From Parasponia andersonii (Eukaryota; Streptophyta; Magnoliopsida; Rosales; Cannabaceae), in the NCBI GenBank assembly GCA_002914805.1, contig JXTB01000125.1, positions 62,001-126,000 on the forward strand: 64,000 bases of DNA, written 5' to 3'. The position numbers and the translations under genes are program-made. Below the pieces are notes generated by a model. The model was not told where the DNA came from and ran no database searches. It worked only from the letters and a program-made list of their open reading frames with translations. Shown piece after piece: positions 1-10,930 of this stretch. The first letter of the stretch is position 1; every line of letters begins with the position of its first letter.

Positions 1-35
1 GGCCCTTTTCCATAGTAGCCTGGTATGCCCATTTT

Positions 36-425
36 GCTTGTGCAAATAAAACGTTGGGTCTGCCACTGTGGGCAGACCCTTTCCTGTAGCAGCACAAAAC
101 GTTGGTCTGCCTCTGTGGGCAGACCCTTTCCTGTAGCAGCATAAAATGTCGGGTCTGCCTCTGTGGGCAGACACTTTCCGTAGTAGCACAAAACATTGGG
201 TCTGCCTCTATGGGCAGACCCTTTCCCATAACAGCATAAAACGTCAGGTCTGTCTCGTGGGTAGACCCTTTCTGTAGCAGCACAAAACATCAGGTTTGCC
301 TCTGTGGGCAGACCCTTTCCGTAGCAGCACAAAACATTGGGTCTGCCTCTGTGGGCAGACCCTTTCCCGTTGCAGTATAAAACGTCGGGTCTGCCTTTGT
401 GGGTAGACCCCTTTTCCATAGCAAT
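36..425 (-). repeat. 47-48 bp hairpin tandem array, 8 units
   Basis: About eight head-to-tail units with starts near 53, 101, 148, 194, 242, 288, 336 and 383. Each unit contains GGGTCTGCC, a loop of about 6 bases, then GGCAGACCC, a perfect 9-bp inverted repeat, followed by a spacer like TTTCCGTAGCAGCACAAAAC. The array lies immediately downstream (in - strand sense) of a Tat-type integrase remnant. In the related + strand element only one such unit is seen after pol, near 60955-60995, so the array has expanded in this copy. It is noncoding as far as I can tell; the short open frame across it is a by-product of the repetition. Confidence 0.9.
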
Positions 426-522
426 CCAAAAGATGAATCCATGCGGCAAAAAGAGAACTTGACCTATTTTGGATTTAAGCTTCTCAATAGTATAAGAATT
501 CACATGGTCTTACATCATATGT

Positions 523-1345
523 ATGTGTCTTACACGTGATACTTTTTCAAGTGCTGAGCTTCCACGTGTTCGGCAGATTTTTCCCGGTCTTGAGCTTTTT
601 CAGGATATACGCACCATTGTCGAGTGCTTTGATTATTTCATAGGGTCCGATCCAATTGGAGTCCAGTTTCGAGGAATTCCCTGTTCTAACTTTCAAGACC
701 TAATCCCCGACATCAAATCGTCAAGCACTAACCTTTTTTTGCGTAGTAGGACCTAGCCTGCTGTTGGTATGAAGCCAGGTGGACCAGGACCATGTCTCTC
801 GTTTCCTCCAGGAGGTCTGTGTTGCGGCTTAGCTGGAGTTCGTTTAAGGGGGCATCTTTTACCACTTCGAAGCGGAGGGTCGGGAGGCCGATCTCTGTCG
901 GGATCACAACCTCTGATCCGTAGATCATGGCGAATGGCGTTCTTCCAGTTGACCTCTGCTCTGTGGTTCAATGAGCCTATACAACGGCCGGCAGCTCTTC
1001 TAATCACTTGCCTTTAGCCTCCTGCAAGTTCTTTTTGATGTTGCTAAATATGGCTTTGTTCGTTGCCTCCGCTTGACCGTTCCCCTGAGGGTAGTTCACG
1101 GAAGAGAAACTGAGCCTTATATCATACAGCTCACACAGCTCCTTGAACTTAGCATTTTGGAACTGTGTGCCATGATCAGCATGTATCTCTTTTGGGATCC
1201 CGAATCGACAGATTATATTCTTCAAGATGAAGTTAATCGTGTCTACCTTACTAATGGTCGCATAGGCTTCAGCCTCTACCCATTTGGCAAAGTAATCCGT
1301 GGCCAGCAGGACGTACCTCCTTCTTGATCCTGGGTCAGCTCTGAT
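523..1345 (-). pseudogene. Ty3/gypsy (Tat-type) integrase remnant
   Basis: Read on the - strand this is the catalytic core and C-terminal part of a retroelement integrase, the enzyme that joins element cDNA to the chromosome. The core starts near 1335 with LLATDYFAKW, then HADHGTQF (about 1180) and GQAEATNK (about 1065), so all three acidic residues of the DDE triad are present. The C-terminal part includes IPTEIGLPTLR (about 900) and a tail ending KTGKNLPNTW near 550. The frame is broken by in-frame stops after QEAKGK and by a damaged stretch around 690-730. It is closely related to the integrase at 60060-60850. Protease, RT and RNase H are missing between it and the gag remnant just upstream. 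Confidence 0.88.
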
Positions 1346-2480
1346 CTGCCCATGATGGTCAGCACTATCCTTAGGGTCTGCACTCCTAATCCAGAGGCCT
1401 GGGTATGCTTCCCCTTTTCAGGCCTGGAGACGTCTTCTTGAGGCTGGGTTCCGCCGGTTTTCACATACTGTTTCAACCTGCCGGCATGGATCGTCATTAT
1501 GATCTGAGTGTAAAGGTTGCGGCAGTAGGCGGTTTCGTGCCCGTAGTCTTTGTGAAACTGGCAGTACCTGCTCCTATTTTTCATGTGCTCAGGGACGCTA
1601 GATTTGGGTGGGTCTTTAAAAACGCCATTGTCCCTATTTTGGAGGAAGATCATGTCGATCGGCGTGTTGAGCTCGTACTTCGGCAGAGGGTCGCGGGGCG
1701 TCTTTCTCCTCTTACCACCTTCCTGACTGTCTCGGATGGGGGCTTCCTGCTTCAGAATCGACTCTTGGTCCGGTGAAGGCCTCTTCACCCCTTGCGGGGC
1801 CGGGATTTGTATCGGCGTCGTTGTTATCGTGGCGGAGGTCTTGGGTGTCTTCTGGTGGCTTTCCAGCACTCTGAATACCCCTTCTGACTTCGCCTGGACG
1901 TCCGCCATATCGTACAGAAGATTCAAAAGGAGGTGGTCTGATAGTATTGATCCTGGCTACAGGCTTCTGACGAATGAGCCTGCGGCTTGGATCGAGTCGG
2001 CATTATGGACCATGGACATTACCTCAAGGAAACGCGAGAGGTACTCTCGCGGGGACTCATCTGCAGCCTGCTCTAACCGGTCTAGGTCTTGCATGGTTTT
2101 CTGCTGTCTTCGGACACCCGCGTACTGCCTTAAGAAAAGTTTGCAGAAATCTTCGAACCGTTTATAGATTTTTCCGGGAGCTGTCTGAACCATAGCGGGG
2201 CTGGTCCCGTCAGGGTCGTGGAGAAGACTTTACAGGTCACGGCCTCTTCCCTAGTTTCCAAGGCCATCTTCTACTGAAAGTGGTATATATGATCGAGGGG
2301 GTCGGTTTTCCCCTCGAATGGCCTGAAGGTCGGGGTTGTGAAGTCTCTCGACCTGGGCTCCATCTGGATCCAGTCGGCAAAGGCCATCCGGTTGATCCCT
2401 CGCACAGTTTGCTCTGCCAGATCGTCGGGAGTCTGGCTGTGATGGGCCCCGAGTCTCTTACCCAACTCCGCCATCATCTC
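1345..2480 (-). pseudogene. Ty3/gypsy gag remnant
   Basis: Broken - strand gag (capsid/nucleocapsid precursor). The N-terminal part (2271-2477) ends in FRPFEGKTDPLDHIYHFQ. Next comes a capsid-like segment at 1957-2193 with FEDFCKLFLRQYAG and the typical ESPREYLSRF. The C-terminal part at about 1350-1926 has a zinc-knuckle-like CQFHKDYGHETAYC. The three segments are in different frames, so indels separate them. The C-terminal segment runs out of frame into integrase near 1340, which marks an internal deletion of the protease-RT-RNase H block. No LTR is seen on its 5' side. Confidence 0.85.
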
Positions 2481-2574
2481 TTGCTTCTAGTCGGGAGGTG
2501 TACCTCCTGGGCTTCCATGGCGTCTTTCGCCCATTGCCCCCCTGGCTGTGATGGGCCCCGAGTCTTTTACCCAA
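2434..2574. repeat. Direct repeat at the edge of the gag remnant
   Basis: A segment of about 32 bp (core GTGATGGGCCCCGAGTCT, followed by TTACCCAA) occurs at 2434-2465 and again at 2543-2574, a spacing of 109 bp. It lies in the 5' end of the - strand gag region, where GC-rich element sequence gives way to AT-rich flank at about 2580. It could be a local duplication or a trace of the event that truncated the element. Confidence 0.7.
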
Positions 2575-2580
2575 TGCAGA

Positions 2581-3030
2581 TGAAGAAAATAAATCAATTA
2601 TGTCTTTCATTTTTTCATTTATTTAATAAAAGTTCTCCTTTATTTAGGAGTATTGGCCCATTTAATTTAAAAGAAGAAATGATAATATTAGGTGTACCAA
2701 ATTTTTAATACCAACACATATGGTATTTGAGTTCGCACAATTTAATTAGTTTATTAAAACTTACCATAAATAAATTAATCATATTCACCAATTGAATATT
2801 ACCAACTTATATGCCACATGTATTAGTATTAAAAATTTGTAAAAATTTTTGGTGTATTTAGCATTATCTATGAAGAAAACCAAAAAAATGCTTTTGTCAT
2901 GATTTCACTATCATCCACTCTAAGTCTTAATTTTTCTCCTGATAGATATGATAGATATGAAGACTAAAAAATGATTTATACGTATAAATATTGGGGTTAG
3001 TGGCACTAAAGATCCATGAATTCTTCGACT
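2581..3030. other. AT-rich spacer, no feature seen
   Basis: Low-GC sequence beginning abruptly after the retroelement remnant. I see no coding potential or recognisable repeat. Confidence 0.6.
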
Positions 3031-3353
3031 AGTGATCATCTGGTTCCTGAACTAAAGAAATATCCAAAAAAAGTCTATAAATTAACTAATTAGTGATAAT
3101 GAGGACTTTTTTATTTTTTGTTAAAAACTGTTAACACTGTTAAAAATTGGATGGAAGAAAAAGTTTGGAACGCGAAGCTGAAAAAAAATAGGTTATTTTC
3201 TTATAGATGTATAGACAAGTTCTTAAGATTTGAGAATACCTTATTTCATTCTGAAAATCCTTAATTTTGACCAAGAACGAGCTTAGTGTCACTAATTGGT
3301 TAATTTAGAGACTATTTTGGATATTTATTTAGTTTAGGGACCAAATGGTCACT
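3031..3353. mobile_element. MITE with about 70-bp imperfect terminal inverted repeats
   Basis: The left end (AGTGATCATCTGGTTCC...) and the reverse complement of the right end (AGTGACCATTTGGTCCC...) align over about 70 bp, including AAATATCCAAAA and AAATTAAC with AATTAGTGA. The 323-bp size, long TIRs and lack of coding capacity fit a non-autonomous DNA transposon. No convincing target duplication was found, so the superfamily is not assigned. Confidence 0.65.
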
Positions 3354-4043
3354 ATATAAGTCATGTTACTGATGAAAAAAAAAATGAAAAATAGCATGGT
3401 TGTGATTCAACTATTTCCAAAATAATATCCAAATAATTTCTTAAAATTCCTGTGGTTGTCTTTACATTTTTTCCCCCTTCCAGACGAGGCCGAATTCCAA
3501 ATGAAAGGGCATTGTAAAGGAAATTAAAGGGCATTTCAATTTTTACATATGTGCTGTTTCTATCAAGATTTGGACTATGAAATTAAAAAAAAAAAGAAAT
3601 TTAATACATAAACTGAAACCATATTAATATATGTGAGATGACATTTATATGTTTATTATTAATTTTTTTCTTTCAATACCAAGTGACATAATATTTATCG
3701 TTAAGTTTGTACAAACATTCTTTCAAACTAATGATTGCATGGGAAAAATATAAAATGAATTTCAAATTAGCTGAGAACAAAATCTAAAGTCCCTAAATAA
3801 CAAAGATACTCTTTTCTAAATTTCCAATTTACGAAACAAAATGTAACTTTTTGAAGATTTATGGTCGTCAAATTTGAAGAATTATTATTTAAAAAATATG
3901 AAATCTATGGTTTATAACTTCTATTTATATATTTAATGTTTATCTAAGTCAATGGGTTTATAATCTGATTACATGAAGCTCACACTTTGTCTTTTAATGT
4001 ATAAAAGCACGCAAAAGGGGGTAGAATAACACAAACTACTGAG
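3354..4043. other. AT-rich spacer
   Basis: No gene or clear repeat seen; contains poly(A)-rich tracts. Confidence 0.5.
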
Positions 4044-6324
4044 TGTTGGATTTTAGAGCTCTAACTCTGTGAAATCCCATAAAAAATTATAAGGGCAAAT
4101 TGGTCTTTTGACCCAAAAAAAAAAAAAGGAATTTGGACGGATTTGAGTCTAGGTTTATTTGGGCAAAAATGTAAGAAAAGTTTAAAAATTGGGGTCAAAA
4201 TGTAATTATTCAAGGGTATTTTTGAGAAGATTTTCAAAAAACTGGATCCAAGTGCAAATAAACAAAACAGTACCCAATTAACCAGAAGTTGACACGTGGT
4301 ACTACAGTTACGAAAATTGCCCATAAATCTCTCAATTTTCTCTTTTTTTTTGCGATTTGGTCCCGGAGCAAATACAACACCCGATTTCCGGCGAAGCTCC
4401 GTTGAGCCACCTCCGGCCATAGTTGCCCCGCGGCACCGACTGGCGTCGATACTCAGCTGCCGGACGAAGCTCCCGCTGCCAGAACCAGCTCCGTCGGAGC
4501 CGCCGATCGCCGGAAAAATGTAGAAAACATCGCGGCTTCTTTTCCTCGCCGGAACCGATTCCGGCCACCGTTCGGCGTGAAACTGGTCGCCGTGGATTCG
4601 TCTCCTCACGGGCAATCTGATGGTAGGTACCTCGTGTCTCAATTTTTCTCCGTTTGATTTTAATTTCGTTGGACAATTTTGTATGAAAATAGTTTTGAAC
4701 TTGACTTTTCGATCGGACCGTTAGATTTTAAAACTGACATTATTTTTGGAATCTACATTAAAAATGGTGAAAAATGAGATATATATTGACTATATTCCAG
4801 AACGGGCCTGAAAAACTAAATCGGACGGCTCAGATTTGCCTCGATTTGCATGCTGTGGGACCCGCATCCAAATTTGACAAATTATATGTCTAACCTAGGA
4901 TTTTTGGGTGCTCTGAATTCAGTGGTGAAGTCCGTTTCATGAATTGAAGCTCCGTTTGAAAATCAAGTTTTCAAACCAAGGAACCAAAGTTTCGAAAACG
5001 ACGTCCGCTCTTCCAAACGACGCCAAAGTTTCTCCATAGCCTTGTAACACTTGTTGGACGCTCGATAGAGGTAGGGATTCGATTAATTGATTATAAAATT
5101 AATTTAATTTATGAATTTTACATATTTTCAATAAATATAGAATTTCGTGAAATAATTTATAAAAATTGTGTTTATGTCATTTTTTGACCTGATTTGAGAT
5201 ATAAACTGCCTGGGAGACACGTCACACTGGTTGGTGTGTCATATATACTGTTTTGGATCGATTTCTGTAGGAAATTTTATTTTTGTGTTTTGATAGAAAA
5301 TAGCTGTTGTAATGCCGAAATTTTTAGAAAATCCAAAATGGTTTGAGAATTCAGTTTTGAGGACTGAAAGTGATTTGATTAAAGATTACTGCGTGGTAAT
5401 TTTGAGATTTTGTAGAAATAGTGCATATCCTTATTCTGTTATTTATAAAACATTTGCATATATTCACACACTTACGATGCCTTATGTTGGGTGATTGGAT
5501 ATGCGATGCCCTACATTGGGTGATCGGACATACGATACCCTACATCGGGTGATCAGACTTACGATGCCCCACATTGGGTCATCGGACTTACAGCGCCTCT
5601 TTAGGTGGCTCGGACTTACGAGTGATCCATTAGGACACTTCGGACATCATGATTACATACATGGATATATGTTGGCTTGAAAGGATATGTATTAGTTTTG
5701 ATGGATGTTACAATGATTTGAAATATTTGACCATTGGACTATAATTTCTACTTGACTTTTGTGAACTGTTTTGAATGGAATTACTGACCATGCAGGACAT
5801 TCAACATGAATATATTTTGTATATATGTAAGAACTTGTAATTGATTTTCTATTGGGCATTAACTCACCCCCTTTCTTCCCCTCATTTGGCACTCAGTGTA
5901 ATTTGGATCAGAAGAGTTAGATCGAGGCATTTGCAGAGCAACTAGTTATTTATAATTTGGTGAATTCCTACGAGACTTGTGAAATATTTAAATTTCAGTA
6001 AGAATTTGGATTTCATTAAATTATATAAATTAGAATATGAAATCTGGATATGGTTTGCATTACTTATGTTTGAGTTTGAGTGTGAGAAGATTTGTGATGT
6101 ACGACTATTAAAACAGATTTTTTATTTACGGTCTATGTTCAATGAGTAACGTATAACTGTGAGATTTTATTTTTATTTAAATATTTTGTTGAGGCCAATT
6201 TTGAAAGGTTAGAGTCCCTGGGGTAAAATTTTGAATGAATTAAGTCTTTTTATTTAGTTATTTTTGGTATTTATAATTTATGAAATACCCATTCTGCAAT
6301 TCACTCCGACCTCGGGCCGTAACA
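4044..6324 (+). mobile_element. Solo-LTR-like element, about 2.3 kb
   Basis: The segment begins TGTTGGATTTT and ends CTCGGGCCGTAACA, i.e. TG...CA termini. It contains a GC-rich island (4370-4620, many CCGG/GCCG words) like those in LTRs of plant chromoviruses of the Tekay/Del type. It shares AATTTGACAAATTATAT followed by GTCTAACCTA (about 4873) with the LTR-like segments at 40400-42220 (+) and 49446-51400 (-). Short open frames in the GC-rich island look incidental. The flanking hexamers actgag/actcag differ at one base, so the boundaries are approximate. No internal coding region is attached. Confidence 0.6.
5474..5647 (+). repeat. 28-29 bp tandem repeat inside the LTR, about 6 units
   Basis: Units start at 5474, 5503, 5532, 5561, 5590 and 5618, with a form like ACGATGCCCTACATTGGG followed by TGATCGGACTT. 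Divergence increases in the last two units. Such subrepeats are common in the U3/R part of chromovirus-type LTRs. Confidence 0.85.
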
Positions 6325-7000
6325 AACTCAGTAAGGATCAGAGTGTCAGACCAATATTTGTGCTACTTGCACTTATGCTTTGCTGATTTGAACTTTAGAG
6401 CTGTTCCCCTTTTCATATTATTTTTTATAAGGAAAACATAAATGATTTTTATTTACTGAGATCTCTGTCATAATTTATAAACGCTTCTCTCTCTTCCTCT
6501 CTTAATTTCTCCTTAAGCCATTTTTCTGTTCCAAGCTTCGACTTCGATTTCACCTGGGTTCTATTTTTTGACTATTTGAAGCTTGGATTTCAGTTATGAA
6601 AGTGTATCTTTGTTCGTGTTGATGTTATAAATGAGACTACATATTTAAACTAATGTATTTTTAGTATTTTGTTACTATTCTAGGAGAATATTCCTTCTGT
6701 AGTCTGCGTAAGATAATGCCTGAATAAGAAGTGTTGCCTTATGTGACATTTTAAAATTAGGACAACAACATTTTCTATACAAGTATTGCCATTTTTATTT
6801 TAGAATATGTCAAAGGGCAATACTTGTACATATGTGATATATATACATATTATTGTGTATATATATATATAGATATATACACGATCCCCTGAAAATCGCT
6901 CTAATATGTATATAAATTACATATAAATCAGCATAGACTACACAGTATTTTAAAAAATATTTTACTTACTATGTTTTTGTAATGTAGTAAAAATAATTGT
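6325..7000. other. AT-rich spacer with no gene seen
   Basis: Low-GC DNA. A short TA-rich run lies around 6838-6885. Nothing coding was recognised. Confidence 0.5.
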
Positions 7001-9208
7001 CTTTACATATCTCTAGCTGATATTCCCAGTAAAAACATTTTTTTTTTGTTTCTACAGTGATTTTATAAGTTTAGAAATTATTTGAGTCCAAAGGCCATGA
7101 CATGTAACAAGTGTATGTGAGTTATAGTTTTTGTGAATATCCTTTGATGCTTGATGATATCTAGTACTTGCTAGAAGGCATGCCTGTTAATTTTGAACCT
7201 TAAGATAGTTAAGTGATCGAAGTTGTTAATGGTTAGAACAAGACAATGCCTTGAACACAATCTGACCAAATTTTAAAATAGATTTTCAAGATAGTTGTAT
7301 TGATCTTTTAAGTGATCTCTGAGCCCAAATTTCAAATAAATTTTGTGTAGATGTGTTTAGAATCAGAAATTAGGTTATTCGGGTATGTAATAAATAAGAT
7401 ATATACTAAAGAGTACCGAGAAGTTGAAATTGCCGTTTTTGATTTTGCAGAAACAATAAAATATTCTAACTTTGAAAAAAACTTTAAAGATCTTATTTTG
7501 ACCTGAAATTTTTTTATCACGAAGTAGACACGTAGAGATTTCCAGAATGATATACAATGTCAAAAATATATTTAAAATGAACCTAAGGTGAGCTCCATAA
7601 ATTGGATCACCAAACTATGTTTGCAATTTGACTTATTTGTGGATTTTGCATATTTTAACCAAGTAAAAAGATTTTTGTTTTTTTTTTCTTTTATAATTTT
7701 TCTAAAAACTAGATTTAAAATGAATATCAATGGCTCAAGAGAAATACGTATAGCTTATGTGGTTAAGAAATAGTAAATTTTGATATTTGAGGTACGGTAC
7801 TAAGAATCAATTTTCGGAGTTTTCGAAGTAAGTGTACAAAGTTTTAGAAATGGGGAAAATGATAATGATTGTGGAATTTTGGAAAATCTCCAATAATCTT
7901 TCCTTAAAATAAAATTTCAAATTGGAACCAAGGTTTCAAGAGTTTTCTAAAACCGAGTTCCGATGAAGGTTCTAAAATTTCAGCAAAATCGGTCGTTAAA
8001 AAAGAATTTTATAAAGGGTGTTGTTGGAATTTGTTTCTAAATATCCTAAATTGTTTTTAAATACAGAAATCAAGTTATGAAATGGGTAAAATGATTTTAT
8101 GTAAAGGTATTCATGACCTTAAGAGTATTAGGATATTGCATAGAAAACGGCGTAAAAAGTTTTTAATTTTCAGTTATAGGAAATAGGGAATAATACACAC
8201 AAGTTAGGACCAAAATAAGGGTTTTTCCATAACTAATTAAGATTATTAGTTGAAGTAGAAAACTTGATTAGTTAAGAATTTTTAAAAATTAATTATGATC
8301 CTATATTGTGAATATGATGTGACTGCGTGCGTACTGGATTATCGTTCAACACTTAGGGAAGGACTATTGAGCTCATGAAAGTTGTAAGTTCAGTTGTTTG
8401 ACTACAACAATGAGTATTGTGCTATATCTGTACTTATGTTTCTATGGTGCCATGAGATTATTTATATTATCGAACGTATTCGTAGTTATGACTACACTTG
8501 AACAATGGCACAAGCATACATGCATCACTTGTAGAAAGCCTAGTAGAATATAGTGATCCTTGTGATGAGTAGCTAGATTGCGAATTACCATGTTTTTTTA
8601 ATGCTTGTGATGAGTTACTAAGGTTGAAATAATCCATTAATTGATGATGTTTATGATGAGTCTTTAAGTTTAAAATATTCAGCGATATTTATGATGAGTT
8701 AAATGTATTATTTTGTAATGATACTTGTGTTGAGTCGCTATGATTGAAATTACTTACCATACATGGTTCTTTTGATTAGTTGTGATAATTTTTCTAGATC
8801 AGGTTGTTAATCATTATGTGTGAGATATGTTATTGTGAAATTTATAACTATTGAAGAATCCTATTTGTGAGTAGTGTGATCTCTCTTAAGTATATTTAAT
8901 TGATTGTGTGATTACTGCATAAGCTAGATTAATACTTATGTACTATTTAGTGATCTTTGTGGTATTTGTGTGAGTGATTGTTATATACATAGTTATGGCT
9001 ATGTTAGTGGTACCTCTTAAGGTTATGGTTTTTGTGATGATTATATGTTGTTGTCAGTTGTGGAACTATTGTTGCCTTATGGTCAAGATTTATATTTTTT
9101 TATAGTGACAAATAATTTTATTCACTACCTTATAAAGCTTAATAGCTTACCCGTATTTATGTTAAGCTGTGAGCATAGAACTTGTTATGATGTAAAGTAC
9201 ATATAGAC
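7000..9208 (+). mobile_element. Degenerate repeat, possibly another LTR fragment
   Basis: No coding region is visible. From 8546 to about 8770 there are five degenerate units built around cTTGTGATGAGTcgcta and tTTATGATGAGT (starts near 8546, 8603, 8650, 8687 and 8721). The overall look (phrases on untranslated, moderately structured DNA ending just before the Tat array) resembles an LTR, but I cannot place its ends. It stops abruptly at about 9208, where the Tat-type tandem array begins. Confidence 0.35.
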
Positions 9209-9210
9209 CG

Positions 9211-10121
9211 CGCTCGTACTATGGGAGTCACGTCGCTCGTCGACGACCCGAGAAAACATACGAAGAGGAAACTACTGTGCAACAAAAACTTGCCAACAGA
9301 CCTCAAAAAACGCTCGTACTATGGGAGTCACGTCCCTCGTCGACGACCCGAAAAAATGTACAAAGGGGAAACTGTTGTGCAACAAAAACTTGCCAGCAAA
9401 CCTAAAAACTGCTTGTACTATGGGAGTCACGTCGCTCGTCGACGACCTGAGAAAACATACGAAGAGGAAACTGCTGTGCAACAAAAACTTGCCAGCAGAC
9501 CTCAAAAAATGCTCGTACTATGGGAATCACGTCGCTCGTCGACGACCCGAGAAAACGTACGAAGAAGAAGCAGCTGTGCAACAAAAACTTACTTGCAAAC
9601 CTCAAAAACGCTCGTACTATGGGAGTCACGTCGCTCGTCGACGACCCGAGAAAATGTACGAAGAAGAAACTGCTGTGCAACCAAAACTTGCCAGCAGACC
9701 TCAAAAAATGCTCGTACTATGAGAGTCACGTTTCTTGTCGACGACCTGAGAAAACGTACGAAGAGGAAACTACTGTGCAAAAAAAACTTGCCAGCAGACC
9801 TCAAAAAAAATGCTCGTACTATGGGAGTCACGTCGCTCGTCGACGACCCGAGAAAACATACGAAGAGGAAGCAGCTGTGCAACAAAAACTTACCAGCAAA
9901 CCTCAAAAACGCTCGTACTATGGGAGTCACGTTGCTCGTCGATGACCCGAGAAAATGTACGAAGAAGGAGGAGCGGCACGGTAAAAACTTGCCAACAGAC
10001 CTCGAAAACAATCGTGCTCTGGGAATTAAATCGTGCAGTAAAACGCTTGCCGATGACCCGAGAAAACGTACGAGGAGAAAAGGGGTACGCAACTCAAAAG
10101 CTTGCCAGCAGACCCCCTAAG
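9211..10121 (+). repeat. 99-100 bp tandem array of the Tat-like element, 9 units
   Basis: Units start at 9211, 9311, 9410, 9510, 9609, 9709, 9811, 9910 and 10010. Each opens with CGCTCGTACTATGGGAG, then the palindrome TCGTCGACGA, then GAGAAAACGTACGAAGAGG and a spacer ending CAGACCTCAAAAA. The ninth unit is a longer variant with an insert around GTGCAGTAAAA. Because the unit is near 33 codons, frames stay open on both strands (299 codons at 9221-10120), but the predicted peptide is only the unit translated repeatedly. The left edge is an abrupt junction, so the 5' half of this element is missing. Confidence 0.92.
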
Positions 10122-10390
10122 GAACATTTTAGCTACACGAAGAGCTAAAGGAAAATAGGATCAGAATCCACCCGTTGGAAGAGGACCCTCCCTGAGAAAC
10201 ATTTCAGCTATACGAGTGGCTAAAGGAAAGCAGGGTCGGGATCCACCCGTTGGAAGCGGACCCTCGCTAATGAACATTATAGCTATACGAAGAGCCAAAG
10301 GAAAGCAGGCTCTGACGGGGGATGATTTATTTGCGCATGGGCAAGATGTGAACAAATTTGGAGTCTACCCATTGGAAGTAGTCCAGTACC
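10120..10390 (+). repeat. 74-bp tandem array, 3 units
   Basis: Units start near 10120, 10194 and 10268. The form is GGAACATTTTAGCTACACGA, a spacer AAAGGAAA, then CCACCCGTTGGAAG with GGACCCTC. The third unit is lengthened by an unrelated stretch before a last GTCTACCCATTGGAAGTAG. The same array, with 4 units, follows the 99/112-bp array in the right-hand element (62253-62548). Confidence 0.8.
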
Positions 10391-10455
10391 AGAAAAAACA
10401 TGAAGACAGAAATTAAGATTAAAGTCTATTTATTATGTCCTAAAAATACAAAGCC

Positions 10456-10665
10456 CTACTTATGGGAGGCAGGTCGCGAACGGACTCGTAAGGAGACATC
10501 AGAGTGATAGTGTCCTGTTTGTTCCCGGTAAGAGCCGAGTCCAGGCCTTCTCCTTTGCAACAACAGGTCCAAACAATGGTCAACCAATCCCTGAAGCTGG
10601 TTCCGAGCACGGTCCCATTTGGGGTCGAAAAAATCCAGCCACACGCGTGGGTCGAACTCTGCCAA
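10456..10665 (-). CDS. Short antisense ORF, conserved in the second element copy
   Basis: A 69-codon - strand frame containing FDPRVWLDFFDPKWDRARNQ and later HYHSDVSLRVR. The right-hand element has the same frame at about 62640-62850 (YDPHVWLDFSDPKWKRARNQ ... RYHSDVSLRVR), there with two stops. Conservation at the protein level between diverged copies suggests it is or was coding, either as its own small ORF or as a last exon of the antisense gene just upstream in - strand sense. No domain is recognised and no function is proposed. Confidence 0.45.
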   Translation of the reverse strand: MAEFDPRVWLDFFDPKWDRARNQLQGLVDHCLDLLLQRRRPGLGSYREQTGHYHSDVSLRVRSRPASHK

Positions 10666-10930
10666 AATAAGTTATAACGAAAGTTACACCTCCCTGAAAC
10701 CGGATGAGTCAAAACTTATACCCCTATCTCCAGAACTAATCTTGGCAGCCATGACCCAAGGAAGACTCACTAATAGTCTGAAATCGAGTCCATACGATTA
10801 TTTAGACAGACGGTCAGACGCGATTAACAAAGAAAAAGAAAAACAGACTAAAGAGAGTTGCACTATTCTTATTATTTATTCAAAGGATTACAACGAAGGT
10901 CAGCTTTACAAATATACAAAGTTAGAGACC

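Noticed and set aside
36..425. CRISPR-like array of short repeats
   Set aside because: Units are contiguous 47-48 bp repeats with no unique spacers, inside a plant retroelement.
4061..4642. 193-codon - strand and other frames in the GC-rich part of the LTR
   Set aside because: Competing frames on both strands, no domain, and the location inside an LTR make chance open frames in GC-rich DNA the better explanation.
9221..10120. 299-codon + strand open frame and overlapping long frames on both strands
   Set aside because: They consist of the 99-bp unit translated over and over, are open in several frames at once, and arise from the repeat period; no domain or independent start signal supports a protein.
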